A DNA stretch of 64,000 nucleotides from Thioglobus_B sp964403565 (lineage in GTDB: Bacteria > Pseudomonadota > Gammaproteobacteria > PS1 > Pseudothioglobaceae): NCBI GenBank assembly GCA_964403565.1, contig CAYOFV010000002.1, positions 15,994 to 79,993 of the forward strand, read 5' to 3'. The translations under genes and the position numbers were made by a program. Positions 22,393 to 34,823 of this stretch are shown here, one piece after another. The first letter of the stretch is position 1. Every line of letters starts with the position of its first letter. The notes below the pieces were generated by a model. The model ran no database searches, was not told where the DNA came from, and saw only the letters and a program-made list of their open reading frames with translations.

Positions 22393-22406
22393 TCTCGCCC
22401 CCTAAG
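22366..22406 (+). promoter_or_regulatory. Inverted repeat in the typA leader
   Basis: CTTAGGGG at 22366-22373 is the exact inverse of CCCCTAAG at 22399-22406, which ends one base before the typA ATG at 22408. No Shine-Dalgarno sequence is visible. In RNA the stem would close right at the start codon, so it may modulate translation; the left arm also overlaps the sigma32-like -10 of rlmE on the other strand. Confidence 0.45.
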
Positions 22407-22407
22407 C

Positions 22408-24386
22408 ATGAATACTAAATTAAGAAATATCGCTATTATTGCTCACGTTGACCATGGAAAAACTACTTTGGTTGATAAATTATTAGAGCAATCACAGACT
22501 TTTGACGATCGTTTTGAATCAACTGATCGTATGATGGATTCAAATGATTTGGAGAAAGAGCGTGGTATTACTATTAGTTCAAAAAATACAGCTATTAAGT
22601 GGGGTGATTATCGAATAAATATTGTAGATACTCCAGGACACGCTGATTTTGGCGGAGAGGTTGAGCGCGTACTTTCTATGGTTGATAGTGTTTTACTTTT
22701 AGTAGATGCACAAGAAGGGCCAATGCCACAAACGCGTTTTGTTACGCAAAAGGCATTTGCTCAGGGGCTTAATCCAATTGTAGTTATTAATAAAATTGAC
22801 AAGGATGCAGCACGTCCTGATTGGGTAATTGATCAAGTATTTGATCTTTTTGATCAACTTGGGGCAACTGATGAGCAACTAGATTTTCCAATTATCTATG
22901 CCTCAAGTATTAATGGCTATGCGTCACTTGAGGATGATGCTCGCTCAGGTGATATGACTCCAATGTTTGAAACAATTGTAGATAAAGTATCTGCTCCAGA
23001 TGTTGATGTTGATGCACCTTTTCAAATGCAAATAACAGCACTAGACTACTCATCTTTTGTTGGCGCTATTGGTATTGGTAGAATTGCCAGAGGTAGTGTT
23101 AAAAAGAACATGCAGGCTACTTTAGTTGAGCCAAATGGATCTCAGCGTAATGTAAAAATCTCACAGATTATGAGTTTTATGGGCTTGGAAAAAATCGAGG
23201 TAAATGAAGCTCAGGCTGGAGATATTGTTGCAATTACTGGTATTGAAGGTATTTCTATTTCTGATACTCTTTGTGATCCAAATACAGTTGAAGCACTTGA
23301 GCCATTAAGTGTTGACGAACCAACGGTATCAATGGCATTTAGAGTAAATGATTCACCATTTGCTGGTCTTGATGGTAAGTTTATTACTTCGAGAAATATT
23401 CGTGATAGATTAGATAAAGAGCTGATTTACAATGTAGCACTTAGAGTTGAAGATACAGATGATCCTTCTGAGTTTTTAGTATCAGGTAGAGGTGAGTTGC
23501 ACTTGTCGGTATTAATTGAAACTATGCGCCGTGAAGGTTATGAACTTTCAGTTGGTCGCCCTCAGGTTATTTTGAAAGAGATAGATGGGGTTATTTGTGA
23601 GCCATTTGAAGAGCTTACAATTGATGTTGAGGATCAGCATCAAGGCACCGTTATGGAAAAACTTGGTGAGCGTAAAGCCGATCTTACCAATATGATGCCT
23701 GATGGTAATGGCAGGGTAAAGCTTGAGTTCTCAATTCCTTCTCGTGGTCTGATTGGTTTTAGAACTGAGTTCTTAACAGCTACAACTGGAACAGGGCTTA
23801 TGTATTCAACTTTTGAAGCGTATAAGCCACAAANNNNNNNNNNNNNNNNNNNNNNNNNNNNNNNNNNNNNNNNNNNNNNNNNNNNNNNNNNNNNNNNNNN
23901 NNNNNNNNNNNNNNNNNNNNNNNNNNNNNNNNNGCTACAACTGGAACAGGGCTTATGTATTCAACTTTTGAAGCGTATAAGCCACAAAAAGATGGCACAA
24001 TTGGTCAGCGTAACAATGGTTCGCTTATTTCAATGAATCAAGGTAGTGCTGTTGCTTATGCAATCTTTAACTTGCAAAAATCTGGTAAGTTCTTTATTGA
24101 GCATAATACTGATGTATATGAAGGTATGGTTGTAGGTATTCACTCACGTGACAACGACTTGGTTATTAATGTTTTAAAAGGCAAGCAATTAACAAATGTT
24201 CGTGCATCTGGTAGTGATGATGCGGTTGTTCTTACTCCGCCAATTAGACTAGACCTTGAGCAAGCATTAGAGTTTATTGATGATGATGAGTTAGTTGAGG
24301 TAACTCCAAATAACATTAGAATTCGTAAGCGTCTACTTAGTGAAACTGAGCGTAAACGTGCTCGTAATAACGCTAACAAGGATTAA
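22408..24386 (+). CDS. typA: Ribosome-associated GTPase TypA/BipA (interrupted by an assembly gap)
   Basis: Translation-factor GTPase of the EF-G family that helps 50S assembly and stress adaptation. G1 is [10 protein letters not shown]2 lies in RGITI, G3 is [11 protein letters not shown] and G4 is NKID. The gene is split by 100 N at 23834-23933, but the 55 bases before and after the gap are identical (23779-23833 and 23934-23988). Removing 155 bp restores one frame of 607 residues, exactly the length of E. coli BipA, so the gene is intact in the organism. The C-terminal part after the gap carries the family tail ([18 protein letters not shown]). Confidence 0.95.
23834..23933. other. Run of 100 N: spurious scaffold gap
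   Basis: Flanked by 55-bp exact duplicates of typA sequence, the signature of two contigs that overlap by one k-mer length but were joined with filler N. No sequence is missing here. Confidence 0.92.
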
Positions 24387-24410
24387 TTTCAAATTGGTAT
24401 ACTAAACGCT

Positions 24411-27400
24411 ATGAATAATTTCTTAGCGTTTTTTGTTAAGCAAAAAAAACTTGCACTAGTATTTACTATTAGTATTATTGCCACTGGCATACTAATTTTA
24501 AATAATATTCAACGTGATCAATTTCCTGCTGTGGATTTTGAAATTATGTCAATTGTTACGGCTTATCCTGGTGCCTCTCCAGAAGATGTCGAACAAAATA
24601 TTACCAATCTTATTGAGGATGAGCTAAATAATATTAGTGGAATTGATAAGTTTACCTCAGTATCGCGCGCTGGAACCTCTTCAATTGTAGTTACACTTTC
24701 ACAAGATGCTAGCGACATATCAGAGTTAAAACAAGATATTCGTAATGCAGTAAACCGAATTAAATCTTTGCCTGAAGAGGTTACAGATCTACCTAGGGTA
24801 AGAGATCAAAAAACCTCTAAGAAAAGTATTTTAAAAATTAGTATTGGTAGTCCAAATATTAAATACGCCCAGCTTAGATCTGTAGTTGATGACATTGCTG
24901 ATTCTATTGAACTAATTGATGGTGTATCTGAAGTTGTTAAACAAGGGTATTTAGACAAAGAGATACAGGTTCGTATAGAGCCTGAAAAGCTTTATCAATA
25001 CGAGCTTTCACTGCCACAAGTGATGGACGCTATTAATAAACGCAACACTCGCTATACAGTTGGTAGCAACAATAATCAAAAAAACGAAAAAACCATTGTT
25101 GTACTATCAAAATTTAACCATGCTGATGATGTTGGAGAAGTTATTGTTAAATCAACTTTTGAAGGGCCAATTATTCGATTAAAAGATATTGCAAGTATTA
25201 GCTCCGGCAATGTAGAAGAAAAATCAATCGTACGCGTTAATTCAAAAAAAGGTTTTATTTTAAAAGTAAAAAAACAAGAGCAAGCAGATGTAATTACCAC
25301 TGTTGATTTGGTTAAAGAACATATGCAAAAAATGGATGAAAAATATGAGCAGAAGCTTGATTTTTTCTACTCATCTGATCAGTCAAAATATGTTCGAAAC
25401 CGTTTAAATATCGTAACTAATAATGGCATGATGGGATTGTTGTTAGTGTTAGTTGTACTAGGTTTATTCTTATCTTTTAAGACAGCATTTTGGGTAGCCC
25501 TAAGTTTGCCAGTTAGTTTATTAGGTGCGGTGGCACTTCTAGGGGCTAGTGGTGAGACGCTAAATTTAGTATCACTTGCTGCTATGATTTTAGTACTTGG
25601 TATTGTGGTGGATGACTCAATTATTGTTGCTGAGAGTATTCATCACTACAAGCAACTAGGAGAAGATAAATATAAATCTGCAGTACATGGATTTAAACGG
25701 GTAATAATGCCGGTTATCACTACAATTCTAACTACAGTATTGGCTTTTTCATCAATGTTTTTGATGGAAGGAACTATGGGTAAATTTATCTATGTAATAC
25801 CTCTAGTGGTTATATTTGCTTTATCGCTTTCATTTTTAGAAGTGTCAGTTGCATTGCCTGCACATTTGGCCGGGTCAAATGAGAAAAAAACTAGAACTTG
25901 GTTTAATTATTTTGAAGCTAAATTTGAGGTATTTTTAGCTAAAGTATTGAGGCTTAGATATTTTGTTGTAGTTATATTTACAGCGCTTTTAGCTTTTTCA
26001 CTTTATTTTGCCATTACGCAAATGAAGTTTGTTTTATTTCCTGCAATTGGTGTTGATACTATAAGTGCAAGAATGGAGCTTGATGTTGGATCGGCATTGG
26101 AAAATACTGAGAATAAAGCTCAAGATGTTGAAGATTTGATCACTAAAGTTGTAGGTAGTGATTTGGAATCAATTACTACAGATGTGGGTAAATATTTTGC
26201 ATATAAGGCAAAATTTACCATTGAGCTTAAACCTTCTAATGACAGATCTATAGATTCTAAGACTATACTCAAAGCACTCAAAGCAAATGCAGATAAAGTT
26301 ACAGGTGTTAAAAAACTGAAATTTTCTGTACATCGACCAGGCCCACCTCAAGGCGAAGATGTTGAGATTAATCTAGTTGGCCAAAATGACAACGAAAGAG
26401 ATAATGCTGCAGATAAACTAGAGAAGATTTTACTGGCAATGGACGGGGTTGATAATGTCAATCGTGACGATGATCCGGGCAAGGATCGAATAGAGGTAAA
26501 ACTAAATTTTGAAAAAATGGCAAGACTTGGAATTGATTATTCAAGTGTAAATCGCTATTTACGTGCAGCTTTCACCGGAATTGATGTAACAAATATACGT
26601 GAAGGGCAGAATGATGTTAACTTCAGGGTTTATATTGGTAATGATGAAAATTCTGAGAATTTTATTAAATCTCTAAAAGTTACTAATAACAAAGGTAGAG
26701 TAGTTCCAATTGTTAATTTTGCCAGTATAAGAGAGATTGTTGGTGAGCCAGATTTTAATCACTACAACGGTTTTAGATCAACTGTTGTTAGTGCTAGTAT
26801 TGATGATGAAATAACCTCAACTACAAGCGTTATGCAAACTGCACTTAATGAATTGGATATTGATAACAATCATCCAACGGTTAGGGCTATAGCTGAGGGT
26901 GGTGCAAAAGAAACTATGAAATCTATGGATAGCTTTAAAAAAGCATTTGTAATGGCAATTTTTGGAATTTTTCTTTTGTTGGTAATTCTATTTAACTCTT
27001 ACACACAGCCTCTACTTATTCTTAGTGCAATACCATTTTCAGTAATTGGAGTTATTTGGGCATTTTTCCTTCATGGCGAAACTTTAAGTTTCTTTGCTAT
27101 ATTAGGAACGCTTGCACTAGTAGGTGTTATTGTGAATGATTCATTGGTTATGGTTTCTCACCTTAATTATCTTAAAACCAAAGCATTAGACAAACTAACA
27201 ATTCACGAATGGATTATTCAAGGTTCAAAAGATAGATTACGTGCTGTTGTGCTTACATCTTTAACTACACTTGCAGGAATTATTCCACTTGCATATGGTA
27301 TTGGCGGTACTGACTATATCCTACAACCAATGGCCTTGTCATTAGGTTACGGCTTGTTATTTGGTACACTTATGACCTTGGTTTTATTACCATGTCTATA

Positions 27401-27458
27401 TCTAATGAATTTTGAATTTGTAAACTGGATAAGTAGAATTTTTAACAAATCAAGTTAG
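24411..27458 (+). CDS. RND-family efflux permease
   Basis: A 1015-residue inner-membrane proton-driven transporter of the AcrB/MexB-like superfamily. Membrane segment 1 is followed by the porter-domain phrase [24 protein letters not shown]; the proton-relay region is in [17 protein letters not shown], and the second half repeats the fold ([22 protein letters not shown]). No membrane-fusion protein or outer-membrane channel gene is adjacent, so its partners lie elsewhere or it works alone. It starts 25 bp after typA and converges with the next gene with a 4-bp overlap. Confidence 0.92.
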   Translation: MNNFLAFFVKQKKLALVFTISIIATGILILNNIQRDQFPAVDFEIMSIVTAYPGASPEDVEQNITNLIEDELNNISGIDKFTSVSRAGTSSIVVTLSQDASDISELKQDIRNAVNRIKSLPEEVTDLPRVRDQKTSKKSILKISIGSPNIKYAQLRSVVDDIADSIELIDGVSEVVKQGYLDKEIQVRIEPEKLYQYELSLPQVMDAINKRNTRYTVGSNNNQKNEKTIVVLSKFNHADDVGEVIVKSTFEGPIIRLKDIASISSGNVEEKSIVRVNSKKGFILKVKKQEQADVITTVDLVKEHMQKMDEKYEQKLDFFYSSDQSKYVRNRLNIVTNNGMMGLLLVLVVLGLFLSFKTAFWVALSLPVSLLGAVALLGASGETLNLVSLAAMILVLGIVVDDSIIVAESIHHYKQLGEDKYKSAVHGFKRVIMPVITTILTTVLAFSSMFLMEGTMGKFIYVIPLVVIFALSLSFLEVSVALPAHLAGSNEKKTRTWFNYFEAKFEVFLAKVLRLRYFVVVIFTALLAFSLYFAITQMKFVLFPAIGVDTISARMELDVGSALENTENKAQDVEDLITKVVGSDLESITTDVGKYFAYKAKFTIELKPSNDRSIDSKTILKALKANADKVTGVKKLKFSVHRPGPPQGEDVEINLVGQNDNERDNAADKLEKILLAMDGVDNVNRDDDPGKDRIEVKLNFEKMARLGIDYSSVNRYLRAAFTGIDVTNIREGQNDVNFRVYIGNDENSENFIKSLKVTNNKGRVVPIVNFASIREIVGEPDFNHYNGFRSTVVSASIDDEITSTTSVMQTALNELDIDNNHPTVRAIAEGGAKETMKSMDSFKKAFVMAIFGIFLLLVILFNSYTQPLLILSAIPFSVIGVIWAFFLHGETLSFFAILGTLALVGVIVNDSLVMVSHLNYLKTKALDKLTIHEWIIQGSKDRLRAVVLTSLTTLAGIIPLAYGIGGTDYILQPMALSLGYGLLFGTLMTLVLLPCLYLMNFEFVNWISRIFNKSS

Positions 27459-29716
27459 GGTGTAATTGTTACAGTATTAGGCGGTAGACAAACTTTATCT
27501 CCACATGCTTGAAGCTTTAATTCTAATGTTGGTGTAGTGTATTCGTCTGCCTTATTTATCAGTTCAAAACTAATTAGTGTTGTACCTTCGTAGACCGATA
27601 TTTTTTCATTTGAAAATCCTAATTTGACTAGCTTTCCTAGTGGGTATTTAATATTTTCTATGTTCCAATTAGGGTTGTTTGAAGTTATATTGGTTGCCAC
27701 TAAAGAGTCTTGTAATGGCTTGTTGGAGTTGATGTGCCAAAGTGGTTTGGTATTTATTTCTACAATAATTTTATCATCCAAATCTTTGATTGTATTTATA
27801 CGTACACGACCTGAATAAACATATTGTGGATTAGACAATTCTCCATAGGTGTTGTTTGCAATACCTAGAATAAATGTAGAGTAATTGTATGGATCTTGGT
27901 TAATTCTATTTGCAAAATATTCCAATAATTTTGACATTTGATCTGTATATTTTGCATCTTCAAGTCTATTATTTAACTTTGAAAAAATCTGATACATTAA
28001 TGCATTTGCCGGTGTAATAGCACCATCATGTGCTACCTTATTGTTGGTATTTATGTATTTATTATTAACAGAAGTATAGAAACCAAAATTATCTTTATCC
28101 CAAAATTGTTGATTCATAATATCTACAAGTTCAACAGCTCTATTAATCCATACTTCGTCATTAGTTGTATCAAAAACAGTAATATATGCATCAGTTAAAT
28201 AGGCGTAATCTTCAAATAGTGCTTTGCCTACTGTTTGATTGTTAATAGCATATCTATTTAGTTTTTTATCTTTGTAAAAGTTATTATGTAGATAGTTAGC
28301 AAGCTCTAAACCAGAGTTTATATATTTAATTTCATTAAATATATTGCCTGCCTCAAGTAGAGATTTAAGTAATAAGGCATTCCAAGATAACAAGATTTTT
28401 TCATCAGTAAAAGGCCATTGTCTTTTCTCTCTCGCTGAATATAACTTATTGATAATTCTGTCAATTTGATTGTATTCACCTTCGTCAATACCATTAATAT
28501 CAGAAAAATGAATAATATATCTGTCTTCAAAATTTGTTGAATGGGATATGTCAAACCAAGATTTAAATAACTCTAATTCTTGGTTGTTAAGAGTGTTTTC
28601 CAACTCTTTTATACTCCAGGTAAAAAACCTACCTTCTTCATCTGCAGAATCTGCATCAGTTGCAGAGAAAAAACCATTGTTAGTACTTTGCATTTCTTTT
28701 AATACATAATCAAGTGTCTGCATGGCTACACGCTTATATAAAGGTTTACGTGTGATTTGATATGCTAGAGCATAAACTCTAGACAGTTGAGCTTGGTTGT
28801 AAAGCATTTTTTCAAAATGCGGAACTACCCATGAATTATCTATTGAATAGCGATGAAAACCACCTCCAACCACATCGTATAAACCACCACTTGCCATAGC
28901 CTCCAGAGTTAAATTAATTGCGTTTAATTTATCGGCACTTGGGTGGCGTTTTTGTTCATTTATTAATAATAACAATAAAGATTCTTGAGGAAACTTAGGT
29001 GCATTGCTAAAACCTCCTTCTAAATCATCAAAGTTAGACATTATTGCCTGCAATGATTTAGACACAATATCACTCTCTAATGCTTCATTGGGTGATGATG
29101 TTGAGTTTAATATTTTGTCTATTTTTCCTGCTTGATCAATAAGTTTTTCGTTTTCATTCTTCCATAGGCGTTGTATGTTTAAGAGTATTTTTATCAACTC
29201 TTTTTTGGTGAAATACACACCAGCAAAAAAAGCTCTACCATCAGGCATGAGTACAGCATTAAGTGGCCACCCACCATCACCATTTAATAATTGTGACACT
29301 TGCATATAAGATGCATCAACATCTGGTCGAATCTCACGGTCAACTTTTATAGAAACAAAGTATTTGTTAAGAACTTGAGCCACATCGATATCATCAAAAC
29401 TTTCCTCCTCCATAACGTGACACCAATGACAAGTTGCATATCCAATGGATATAAATATGGGTTTGTTTTCTTGCTTGGCCTTTTCGAATGCTTCGTCAGA
29501 AAAGCTATACCAATTTACTGGATTATGAGCATGTTGTAGTAGATATGGCGATGATTCTAATATTAGATGATTTGTATATTTAGCATGATTGTTTTTATCA
29601 ATATGTTTTGTTCTTGCTTTGTAGTTATCGCCTTTTTCAAAATATACTTGCTTTAAATCATCCATAGAGTGAGCCCATAGAATAGTTGGTAATATAAGTA
29701 AAAATATTTTAAGCAT
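27455..29716 (-). CDS. Exported DUF255 (YyaL-type) thioredoxin-fold protein fused to a DsbD-alpha-like domain
   Basis: A 753-residue protein. Residues 1-16 look like a signal peptide. Residues about 50-165 are the DUF255 thioredoxin-like domain ([19 protein letters not shown], with C96-H-W-C99 in [14 protein letters not shown]), followed by the alpha/alpha-barrel region ([21 protein letters not shown]). From about 640 to the end the sequence resembles the DsbD N-terminal domain, with the cysteine pair C738/C743 in [10 protein letters not shown]. Cytoplasmic YyaL proteins lack both the signal and this domain. The function is not established; periplasmic thiol redox work is an inference. Confidence 0.85.
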   Translation of the reverse strand: MLKIFLLILPTILWAHSMDDLKQVYFEKGDNYKARTKHIDKNNHAKYTNHLILESSPYLLQHAHNPVNWYSFSDEAFEKAKQENKPIFISIGYATCHWCHVMEEESFDDIDVAQVLNKYFVSIKVDREIRPDVDASYMQVSQLLNGDGGWPLNAVLMPDGRAFFAGVYFTKKELIKILLNIQRLWKNENEKLIDQAGKIDKILNSTSSPNEALESDIVSKSLQAIMSNFDDLEGGFSNAPKFPQESLLLLLINEQKRHPSADKLNAINLTLEAMASGGLYDVVGGGFHRYSIDNSWVVPHFEKMLYNQAQLSRVYALAYQITRKPLYKRVAMQTLDYVLKEMQSTNNGFFSATDADSADEEGRFFTWSIKELENTLNNQELELFKSWFDISHSTNFEDRYIIHFSDINGIDEGEYNQIDRIINKLYSAREKRQWPFTDEKILLSWNALLLKSLLEAGNIFNEIKYINSGLELANYLHNNFYKDKKLNRYAINNQTVGKALFEDYAYLTDAYITVFDTTNDEVWINRAVELVDIMNQQFWDKDNFGFYTSVNNKYINTNNKVAHDGAITPANALMYQIFSKLNNRLEDAKYTDQMSKLLEYFANRINQDPYNYSTFILGIANNTYGELSNPQYVYSGRVRINTIKDLDDKIIVEINTKPLWHINSNKPLQDSLVATNITSNNPNWNIENIKYPLGKLVKLGFSNEKISVYEGTTLISFELINKADEYTTPTLELKLQACGDKVCLPPNTVTITP

Positions 29717-29751
29717 GCTTTGATTATAGCAAGCTTGTAGTTTGTGAGGAT

Positions 29752-30342
29752 TTACTTATTTTGTAGCGCTTGACGAATAAGTTCTTCTGTAGATAGAGAG
29801 TCATCATTAATTGCACTTAACATTTTCTCAGCCTCTTTAACTTTAAATCCTAAGGCTTGTAGGGCGCTTAATGCTTTTTGGGTATTAGGGTTAATACTTA
29901 CACTTGAAGTGATAGTTTGATTATTGGAGCTAGAAAGTTCTAGTTTTGCAAGACGGTCTTTAAGTTCTACAATAAGCTTTTGAGCGGTTTTTTTACCAAT
30001 ACCAGGTGTTTTTGCAAGCAGGGCATCATCTTCGTTTGCCACTGCGTTCATAAGTGATGCCACATTAAGATGTGACAAAATTGCCAAGGCAACTTTAGGG
30101 CCAACACCATTTACTCTAATTAGTTCGCGAAATAAGGTTTTTTCATCTTTAGATATAAATCCATATAGGGTTTGTGCATCTTCCTTGACGTGAAAATGTG
30201 TATGAAGCGATACACTACTCTCATTGCCCATTTCGTAAAAACTAGACATAGGACATAATATTTCATAACCAATGCCACCTACCTCAAGTAAGATCTCAGG
30301 TGGATTTTTCTCTAATATTTTTCCGCTTAGCTTTCCAATCAT
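29752..30342 (-). CDS. ruvA: Holliday junction branch-migration protein RuvA
   Basis: A 196-residue DNA-binding subunit that holds the four-way junction for the RuvB motor. The N-terminal OB-fold begins [28 protein letters not shown]; two helix-hairpin-helix motifs are [17 protein letters not shown] and [23 protein letters not shown]; the C-terminal domain III that contacts RuvB ends the protein. ruvB and ruvC are not neighbours here, unlike in many relatives. Confidence 0.96.
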   Translation of the reverse strand: MIGKLSGKILEKNPPEILLEVGGIGYEILCPMSSFYEMGNESSVSLHTHFHVKEDAQTLYGFISKDEKTLFRELIRVNGVGPKVALAILSHLNVASLMNAVANEDDALLAKTPGIGKKTAQKLIVELKDRLAKLELSSSNNQTITSSVSINPNTQKALSALQALGFKVKEAEKMLSAINDDSLSTEELIRQALQNK

Positions 30343-30382
30343 TCTTTTATATTTTTGAACGTATATTTATTGTATTTTAAGG

Positions 30383-31000
30383 TTATTTTAACCATGAGTA
30401 CTTTTGAAAATACCCATCTTCAAATGCTTTGATTTTATCCTTGTTTTGCAGGGTTAATCCAATATCATCAAGACCATTTAACAATCTACGTTTGCGCTCT
30501 GAGTCAACCTCAAAGTTAAAGGTTTTGTCTCCCATAGTTATAGTTTGAGTTTCAAGATCAATGGTTATTTCATTATTAAATGCAAATAATTCATCCATAG
30601 TCTCATTACTTTGAACGATAGGCAGTATGCCGTTTTTAAAACAATTGTTGTAAAAAATATCTGCAAAACTCGGTGCAATAATAGCTCTAAAGCCAAAATC
30701 TTCTAGCGCCCATGGAGCATGTTCACGTGATGATCCACAGCCAAAGTTTTCACGTGCAAGTAGAATTTGAGCATTTTTGTACTCTTGTTGGTTTAATACA
30801 AATTCTGGATTTATCGGACGTTTTGAATTATCCATTCCAGGCTCTCCATGATCAAGATAACGCCATTCATCAAATAAGTTTGGTCCAAATCCAGAGCGCT
30901 TAATTGATTTTAAAAATTGCTTAGGAATGATGGCATCGGTATCGACATTAGCACGATCAAGCGGAGCAGCAATTGAGGTTAATGATGTGAATTTTTCCAT
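30383..31000 (-). CDS. leuD: 3-isopropylmalate dehydratase small subunit
   Basis: A 205-residue swivel-domain subunit of isopropylmalate isomerase in leucine synthesis. The start [19 protein letters not shown] and the [20 protein letters not shown] substrate loop are diagnostic. It follows leuC with 6 bp between, clearly one operon. leuB and leuA are not in the window. Confidence 0.97.
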   Translation of the reverse strand: MEKFTSLTSIAAPLDRANVDTDAIIPKQFLKSIKRSGFGPNLFDEWRYLDHGEPGMDNSKRPINPEFVLNQQEYKNAQILLARENFGCGSSREHAPWALEDFGFRAIIAPSFADIFYNNCFKNGILPIVQSNETMDELFAFNNEITIDLETQTITMGDKTFNFEVDSERKRRLLNGLDDIGLTLQNKDKIKAFEDGYFQKYSWLK

Positions 31001-31006
31001 AATATA

Positions 31007-32407
31007 TTATTTCACCTCCGAAAAATGACCAGCAATAGCACTTGCTGCAGCAATGGCTGGACTAACTAAGTGAGTGTATGATCCTTGACCTTGTCTGCCT
31101 TCAAAGTTTCTGTTTGAAGTTGAGGCGCATCTTTCCCCCACTTCGAGTTTATCGGCATTCATTGCTAAGCACATTGAACATCCAGCTTCGCGCCATTCAA
31201 ACCCACTATTAGTAAATATTTTATCTAAACCTTCTTCTTCTGCTTGTTTTTTAATTAATCCAGATCCTGGCACTGCAAGAGCTAGTTTGATATTATCTGC
31301 GATATGCTTGCCTTCAAGTACTTTTGCTGCAGCTCGTAGATCTTCAATTCTGGAGTTGGTGCATGAGCCGATAAATACTTTATCTATTGCAACGGTATTA
31401 ATTTTTGTATCAGCATCAAGGTGAATATATTTAAGTGCATTTCTTATACTTTCAGCTTTAACTGGGTCAGATTCATTTTCAGGGTTTGGAGTAACTCCGT
31501 CAATTGCAATTACCATTTCTGGAGATGTACCCCAAGTAACCTGAGGTTTTATATCTTTAGCGTTAAAACAAATTACCTTATCGAAATTAGCATCTACATC
31601 AGAATGAAGAGTGTTCCAATATTCTACAGCCTTATCCCAGTTATCTCCAGTTGGAGCCATAGGCTTGCCTTTAACATACTCTATAGTTTTATTATCCACT
31701 GCAACCATTCCTGCGCGAGAGCCTGCCTCAATTGCCATATTGCATAGTGTCATTCTACCTTCAACTGATAGACTTTCAATTGCAGGTCCTGCAAACTCCA
31801 TTGCATATCCAGTGCCACCAGCTGTACCGATTTGTCCAATAACGTATAACGCCACATCTTTAGCGCTAACATTGTCTTGCAAGTCGCCATCAATTTGAAT
31901 TTTCATATTTTTTGACTTTGCTTGCCATAGGCATCCTGTTGCTAAAACATGCTCAACTTCACTTGTACCAATTCCAAATGCTAGAGCTCCAAGAGCACCG
32001 TGGGTAGAAGTATGTGAATCACCACAAACAATACTCATACCAGGTAGAGTTGCCCCTTGTTCAGGGCCGACAACATGCACAATACCTTGACGCACATCGT
32101 TCATTTTTATTTCTTCAATTGCAAACTCATCACAGTTTTTATCTAGGGTTTGGATTTGTAATTTAGAGATTGGATCTTTAATAGCTTCAACACCTGCAGA
32201 TCTATCAGTTGTAGGTACGTTATGATCTGGAACTGCCAAATTAGCTTCTAGTCTCCATGGTTTTCTATTGGCTAACTCTAATCCTTCAAATGCTTGAGGC
32301 GATGTAACTTCATGAATAAGTTGTCTATCAATATAAAGTAGATGGTTGTTATCATCGTTAAAAACACTATGTGCTGAAAATAATTTGTCGTAAAGTGTTT
32401 GTGCCAT
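31007..32407 (-). CDS. leuC: 3-isopropylmalate dehydratase large subunit
   Basis: A 466-residue aconitase-family subunit carrying the catalytic 4Fe-4S cluster. Cluster ligands are in [13 protein letters not shown] and [31 protein letters not shown] is the family signature. With LeuD it converts 2- to 3-isopropylmalate. It is divergent from the amidotransferase gene, with 62 bp between start codons. Confidence 0.98.
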   Translation of the reverse strand: MAQTLYDKLFSAHSVFNDDNNHLLYIDRQLIHEVTSPQAFEGLELANRKPWRLEANLAVPDHNVPTTDRSAGVEAIKDPISKLQIQTLDKNCDEFAIEEIKMNDVRQGIVHVVGPEQGATLPGMSIVCGDSHTSTHGALGALAFGIGTSEVEHVLATGCLWQAKSKNMKIQIDGDLQDNVSAKDVALYVIGQIGTAGGTGYAMEFAGPAIESLSVEGRMTLCNMAIEAGSRAGMVAVDNKTIEYVKGKPMAPTGDNWDKAVEYWNTLHSDVDANFDKVICFNAKDIKPQVTWGTSPEMVIAIDGVTPNPENESDPVKAESIRNALKYIHLDADTKINTVAIDKVFIGSCTNSRIEDLRAAAKVLEGKHIADNIKLALAVPGSGLIKKQAEEEGLDKIFTNSGFEWREAGCSMCLAMNADKLEVGERCASTSNRNFEGRQGQGSYTHLVSPAIAAASAIAGHFSEVK

Positions 32408-32469
32408 TAATCACTAGTCCTACTGATAAAATGGGACTATTTTACCTCATACAAACAGCGGTTATTTAT

Positions 32470-34242
32470 ATGTGCGGAATTTGTGGACAGTTAAGGTTTG
32501 ATTTAACAGTAGTTAAAACCAATGACCTTGAAAACATGATGGCAAAGATTGCTCGCCGTGGTCCAGATGACAAAGGTCTTTGGATTAACAATAATGTTGG
32601 CTTTGGTCATAGACGCCTGTCAATTATTGATTTGTCAAACCATGCACACCAGCCCATGCAGGATGATGAGCTTGGCTTGGTTTTGGTTTTTAATGGCACT
32701 ATATATAACTACAAAACACTTCGCGTTAATCTAATTGAAAAAGGTTATAAGTTTTTTTCATCTTCGGATACTGAGGTAATTCTTAAAGCTTTCCACCACT
32801 GGGGTGAAGATTGTGTCTACCATCTTGATGGTATGTTTGCATTTTGTATTTGGGATCAGAAACAAGATAAGCTTTTTGTAGCTCGTGACCGCATGGGTAT
32901 TAAACCCTTATATTATAGTTTTGACAACAATCATTTTAGTTTTGCTTCAAATACACAGGCTTTGTTAGAGCTTGGGGTGGATAAATCTATTAACAAGGTG
33001 GCATTGCAACAACAACTATCCCTGCATGCTGTTGTGCCTGCGCCAAATACAATTATAAATGGTATTAAAAAGGTAAAACCAGCCACAACCCTAAGCATTA
33101 ATAGCTCGGGCGATATTAAAGAAAAGACATACTGGCAGCCAAAAGCTGTGCGTCCAGAGATAGCTTTATCTGCTGATGAGTATATTGAAAAAACTCATGA
33201 ATTACTAACTGATGCAGTACTAAAAAGAATGGATGCTGCAGATGTGCCAATTGGTGTTTTACTCTCGGGTGGTCTTGATTCGTCATTATTGGTAGGACTT
33301 TTAAGTGAAGCAGGGCATAAAGACATTCGTACATTTTCTATAGGTTTTGAAGATATTGACGATGAAGTCGGTTCAGAATTTATTTATTCAGATCAAATAG
33401 TTGATAAATTTAAAACTACACACAATAAATACACTATAAACAACTCTGCAGTATTACCACGTCTTGGTGAAGCTGTTGCTAATATGGCTGAGCCAATGGT
33501 TGGTCAAGACGCTGTGGCTTTTTACCTATTATCAGAACAGGTTTCAAAACATATCAAAGTAGTATTATCTGGCCAAGGTGCTGATGAAGCATTTGCTGGA
33601 TATTTTTGGTATCCACGTATGCACTCTGAAACTGGCACAGAATACGAAAGATTTGCTAAACACTATGTTGATAGGCCATATGATGAATACTTACAAACCA
33701 TAAATACTAATTATCAAAGCGAAAACCACACTGAAGCATGGCTTAATAAACAGTTTGCTAAAGATAATGCCTCGGAGTTTATGGATAAAGTGTTTAGAAC
33801 TGATATTACTAGACTTATTGTAGATGATCCAGTTAAGAGGGTTGATAATATGACTATGTCTTGGGGTTTGGAGGCACGCGTACCGTTTATGGATTACAAA
33901 CTAGTAGAGCATGCACTTAGCATTCCTCCTAATCTTAAAATGCAAGAAGAGGGTAAACATCCACTCAAACAAATATCCAGAGGATTGTTGCCAGATAGTG
34001 TTATAGATCGTAAGAAAGGTTATTTTCCAATGCCAGCGCTTAAATACGTACGTGGAGAATTTTTAGATTTTATGCGTGATATATTAAAATCTAGTAGCTG
34101 TATTAATCGCGGTATATATAATCAAAATTTTGTTAATAAGGTAATTGATAGACCAGAGGAATATATGACAGCACTTAATGGATCACGATTGTGGCATTTG
34201 GCTCTTCTAGAATACTGGTTGCAAATTAATATAGATGCTTAA
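32470..34242 (+). CDS. Glutamine amidotransferase of the NAGGN (asparagine synthase-like) family
   Basis: A 590-residue, two-domain protein. The start is placed so that Cys2 ([10 protein letters not shown]) becomes the glutaminase nucleophile; the reading frame is open for 33 codons upstream, but those lack family resemblance. The synthetase domain has the PP-loop [15 protein letters not shown]. Overall wording ([50 protein letters not shown]) matches the amidotransferase that makes the osmolyte N-acetylglutaminylglutamine amide better than AsnB. The usual partner genes (acetyltransferase/ligase ngg, M42 peptidase) are not adjacent. AsnB activity remains the alternative. Confidence 0.8.
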   Translation: MCGICGQLRFDLTVVKTNDLENMMAKIARRGPDDKGLWINNNVGFGHRRLSIIDLSNHAHQPMQDDELGLVLVFNGTIYNYKTLRVNLIEKGYKFFSSSDTEVILKAFHHWGEDCVYHLDGMFAFCIWDQKQDKLFVARDRMGIKPLYYSFDNNHFSFASNTQALLELGVDKSINKVALQQQLSLHAVVPAPNTIINGIKKVKPATTLSINSSGDIKEKTYWQPKAVRPEIALSADEYIEKTHELLTDAVLKRMDAADVPIGVLLSGGLDSSLLVGLLSEAGHKDIRTFSIGFEDIDDEVGSEFIYSDQIVDKFKTTHNKYTINNSAVLPRLGEAVANMAEPMVGQDAVAFYLLSEQVSKHIKVVLSGQGADEAFAGYFWYPRMHSETGTEYERFAKHYVDRPYDEYLQTINTNYQSENHTEAWLNKQFAKDNASEFMDKVFRTDITRLIVDDPVKRVDNMTMSWGLEARVPFMDYKLVEHALSIPPNLKMQEEGKHPLKQISRGLLPDSVIDRKKGYFPMPALKYVRGEFLDFMRDILKSSSCINRGIYNQNFVNKVIDRPEEYMTALNGSRLWHLALLEYWLQINIDA

Positions 34243-34244
34243 TT

Positions 34245-34688
34245 ATGAGTAAAGAAAAAATAATTATCTACACTGATGGTGGTTGCAGAGGCAATCCTGG
34301 TATTGGCGGTTGGGGAGTTTGGTTACGTTATGGCGATCATGACAAAAAATTAAATGGTGGCGAAAAAGAAACTACTAATAATCGTATGGAACTCACTGCA
34401 GCAATTAAAGCGCTTGAGGCGTTAAAGTACAATAATATCTCAATTGAACTCTATACAGATTCAAAATATGTAATGAGTGGCATTAACGAATGGATTAGCA
34501 ATTGGAAGGCTAAAGGCTGGAAAACCTCCAATAAAAAACCTGTTAAAAATGTTGATTTATGGCAAAGATTAGATGATTTAAATACTAAGCATAATGTAGA
34601 CTGGCACTGGGTTAAAGGCCATAGTGGTAATGAAGGTAATGAGATGGCAGATGAGTTGGCTAATTTAGCAATGGATAGTATTAGTTAG
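34245..34688 (+). CDS. rnhA: Ribonuclease HI
   Basis: A 147-residue enzyme that cleaves the RNA strand of RNA-DNA hybrids. Catalytic Asp11 ([11 protein letters not shown]), Glu49 (NNRMEL) and Asp72 (YTDSKYV) are present, with the further conserved Asp in NEMADELAN. It begins two bases after the amidotransferase stop, so the two genes are probably co-transcribed. Confidence 0.97.
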   Translation: MSKEKIIIYTDGGCRGNPGIGGWGVWLRYGDHDKKLNGGEKETTNNRMELTAAIKALEALKYNNISIELYTDSKYVMSGINEWISNWKAKGWKTSNKKPVKNVDLWQRLDDLNTKHNVDWHWVKGHSGNEGNEMADELANLAMDSIS

Positions 34689-34754
34689 GTAAATATTACA
34701 GTTAAATTTAATACCAATTAGAATATTATAATATTTAAATAGTTTAAAAAAAGC

Positions 34755-34782
34755 TTGCAAAGCGGTCTATAGATGGTATAAA
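34755..34782 (+). promoter_or_regulatory. Extended -10 sigma70 promoter of the small secreted protein gene
   Basis: TTGCAA at 34755-34760, a 16-bp spacer, then TATAAA at 34777-34782 preceded by TGG (extended -10). Together with the AAGGAG ribosome site at 34809-34814 it suggests strong expression of the following gene. Confidence 0.6.
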
Positions 34783-34823
34783 TATAGTTTTTGACTAATA
34801 TCAACAAGAAGGAGAGAAATACA

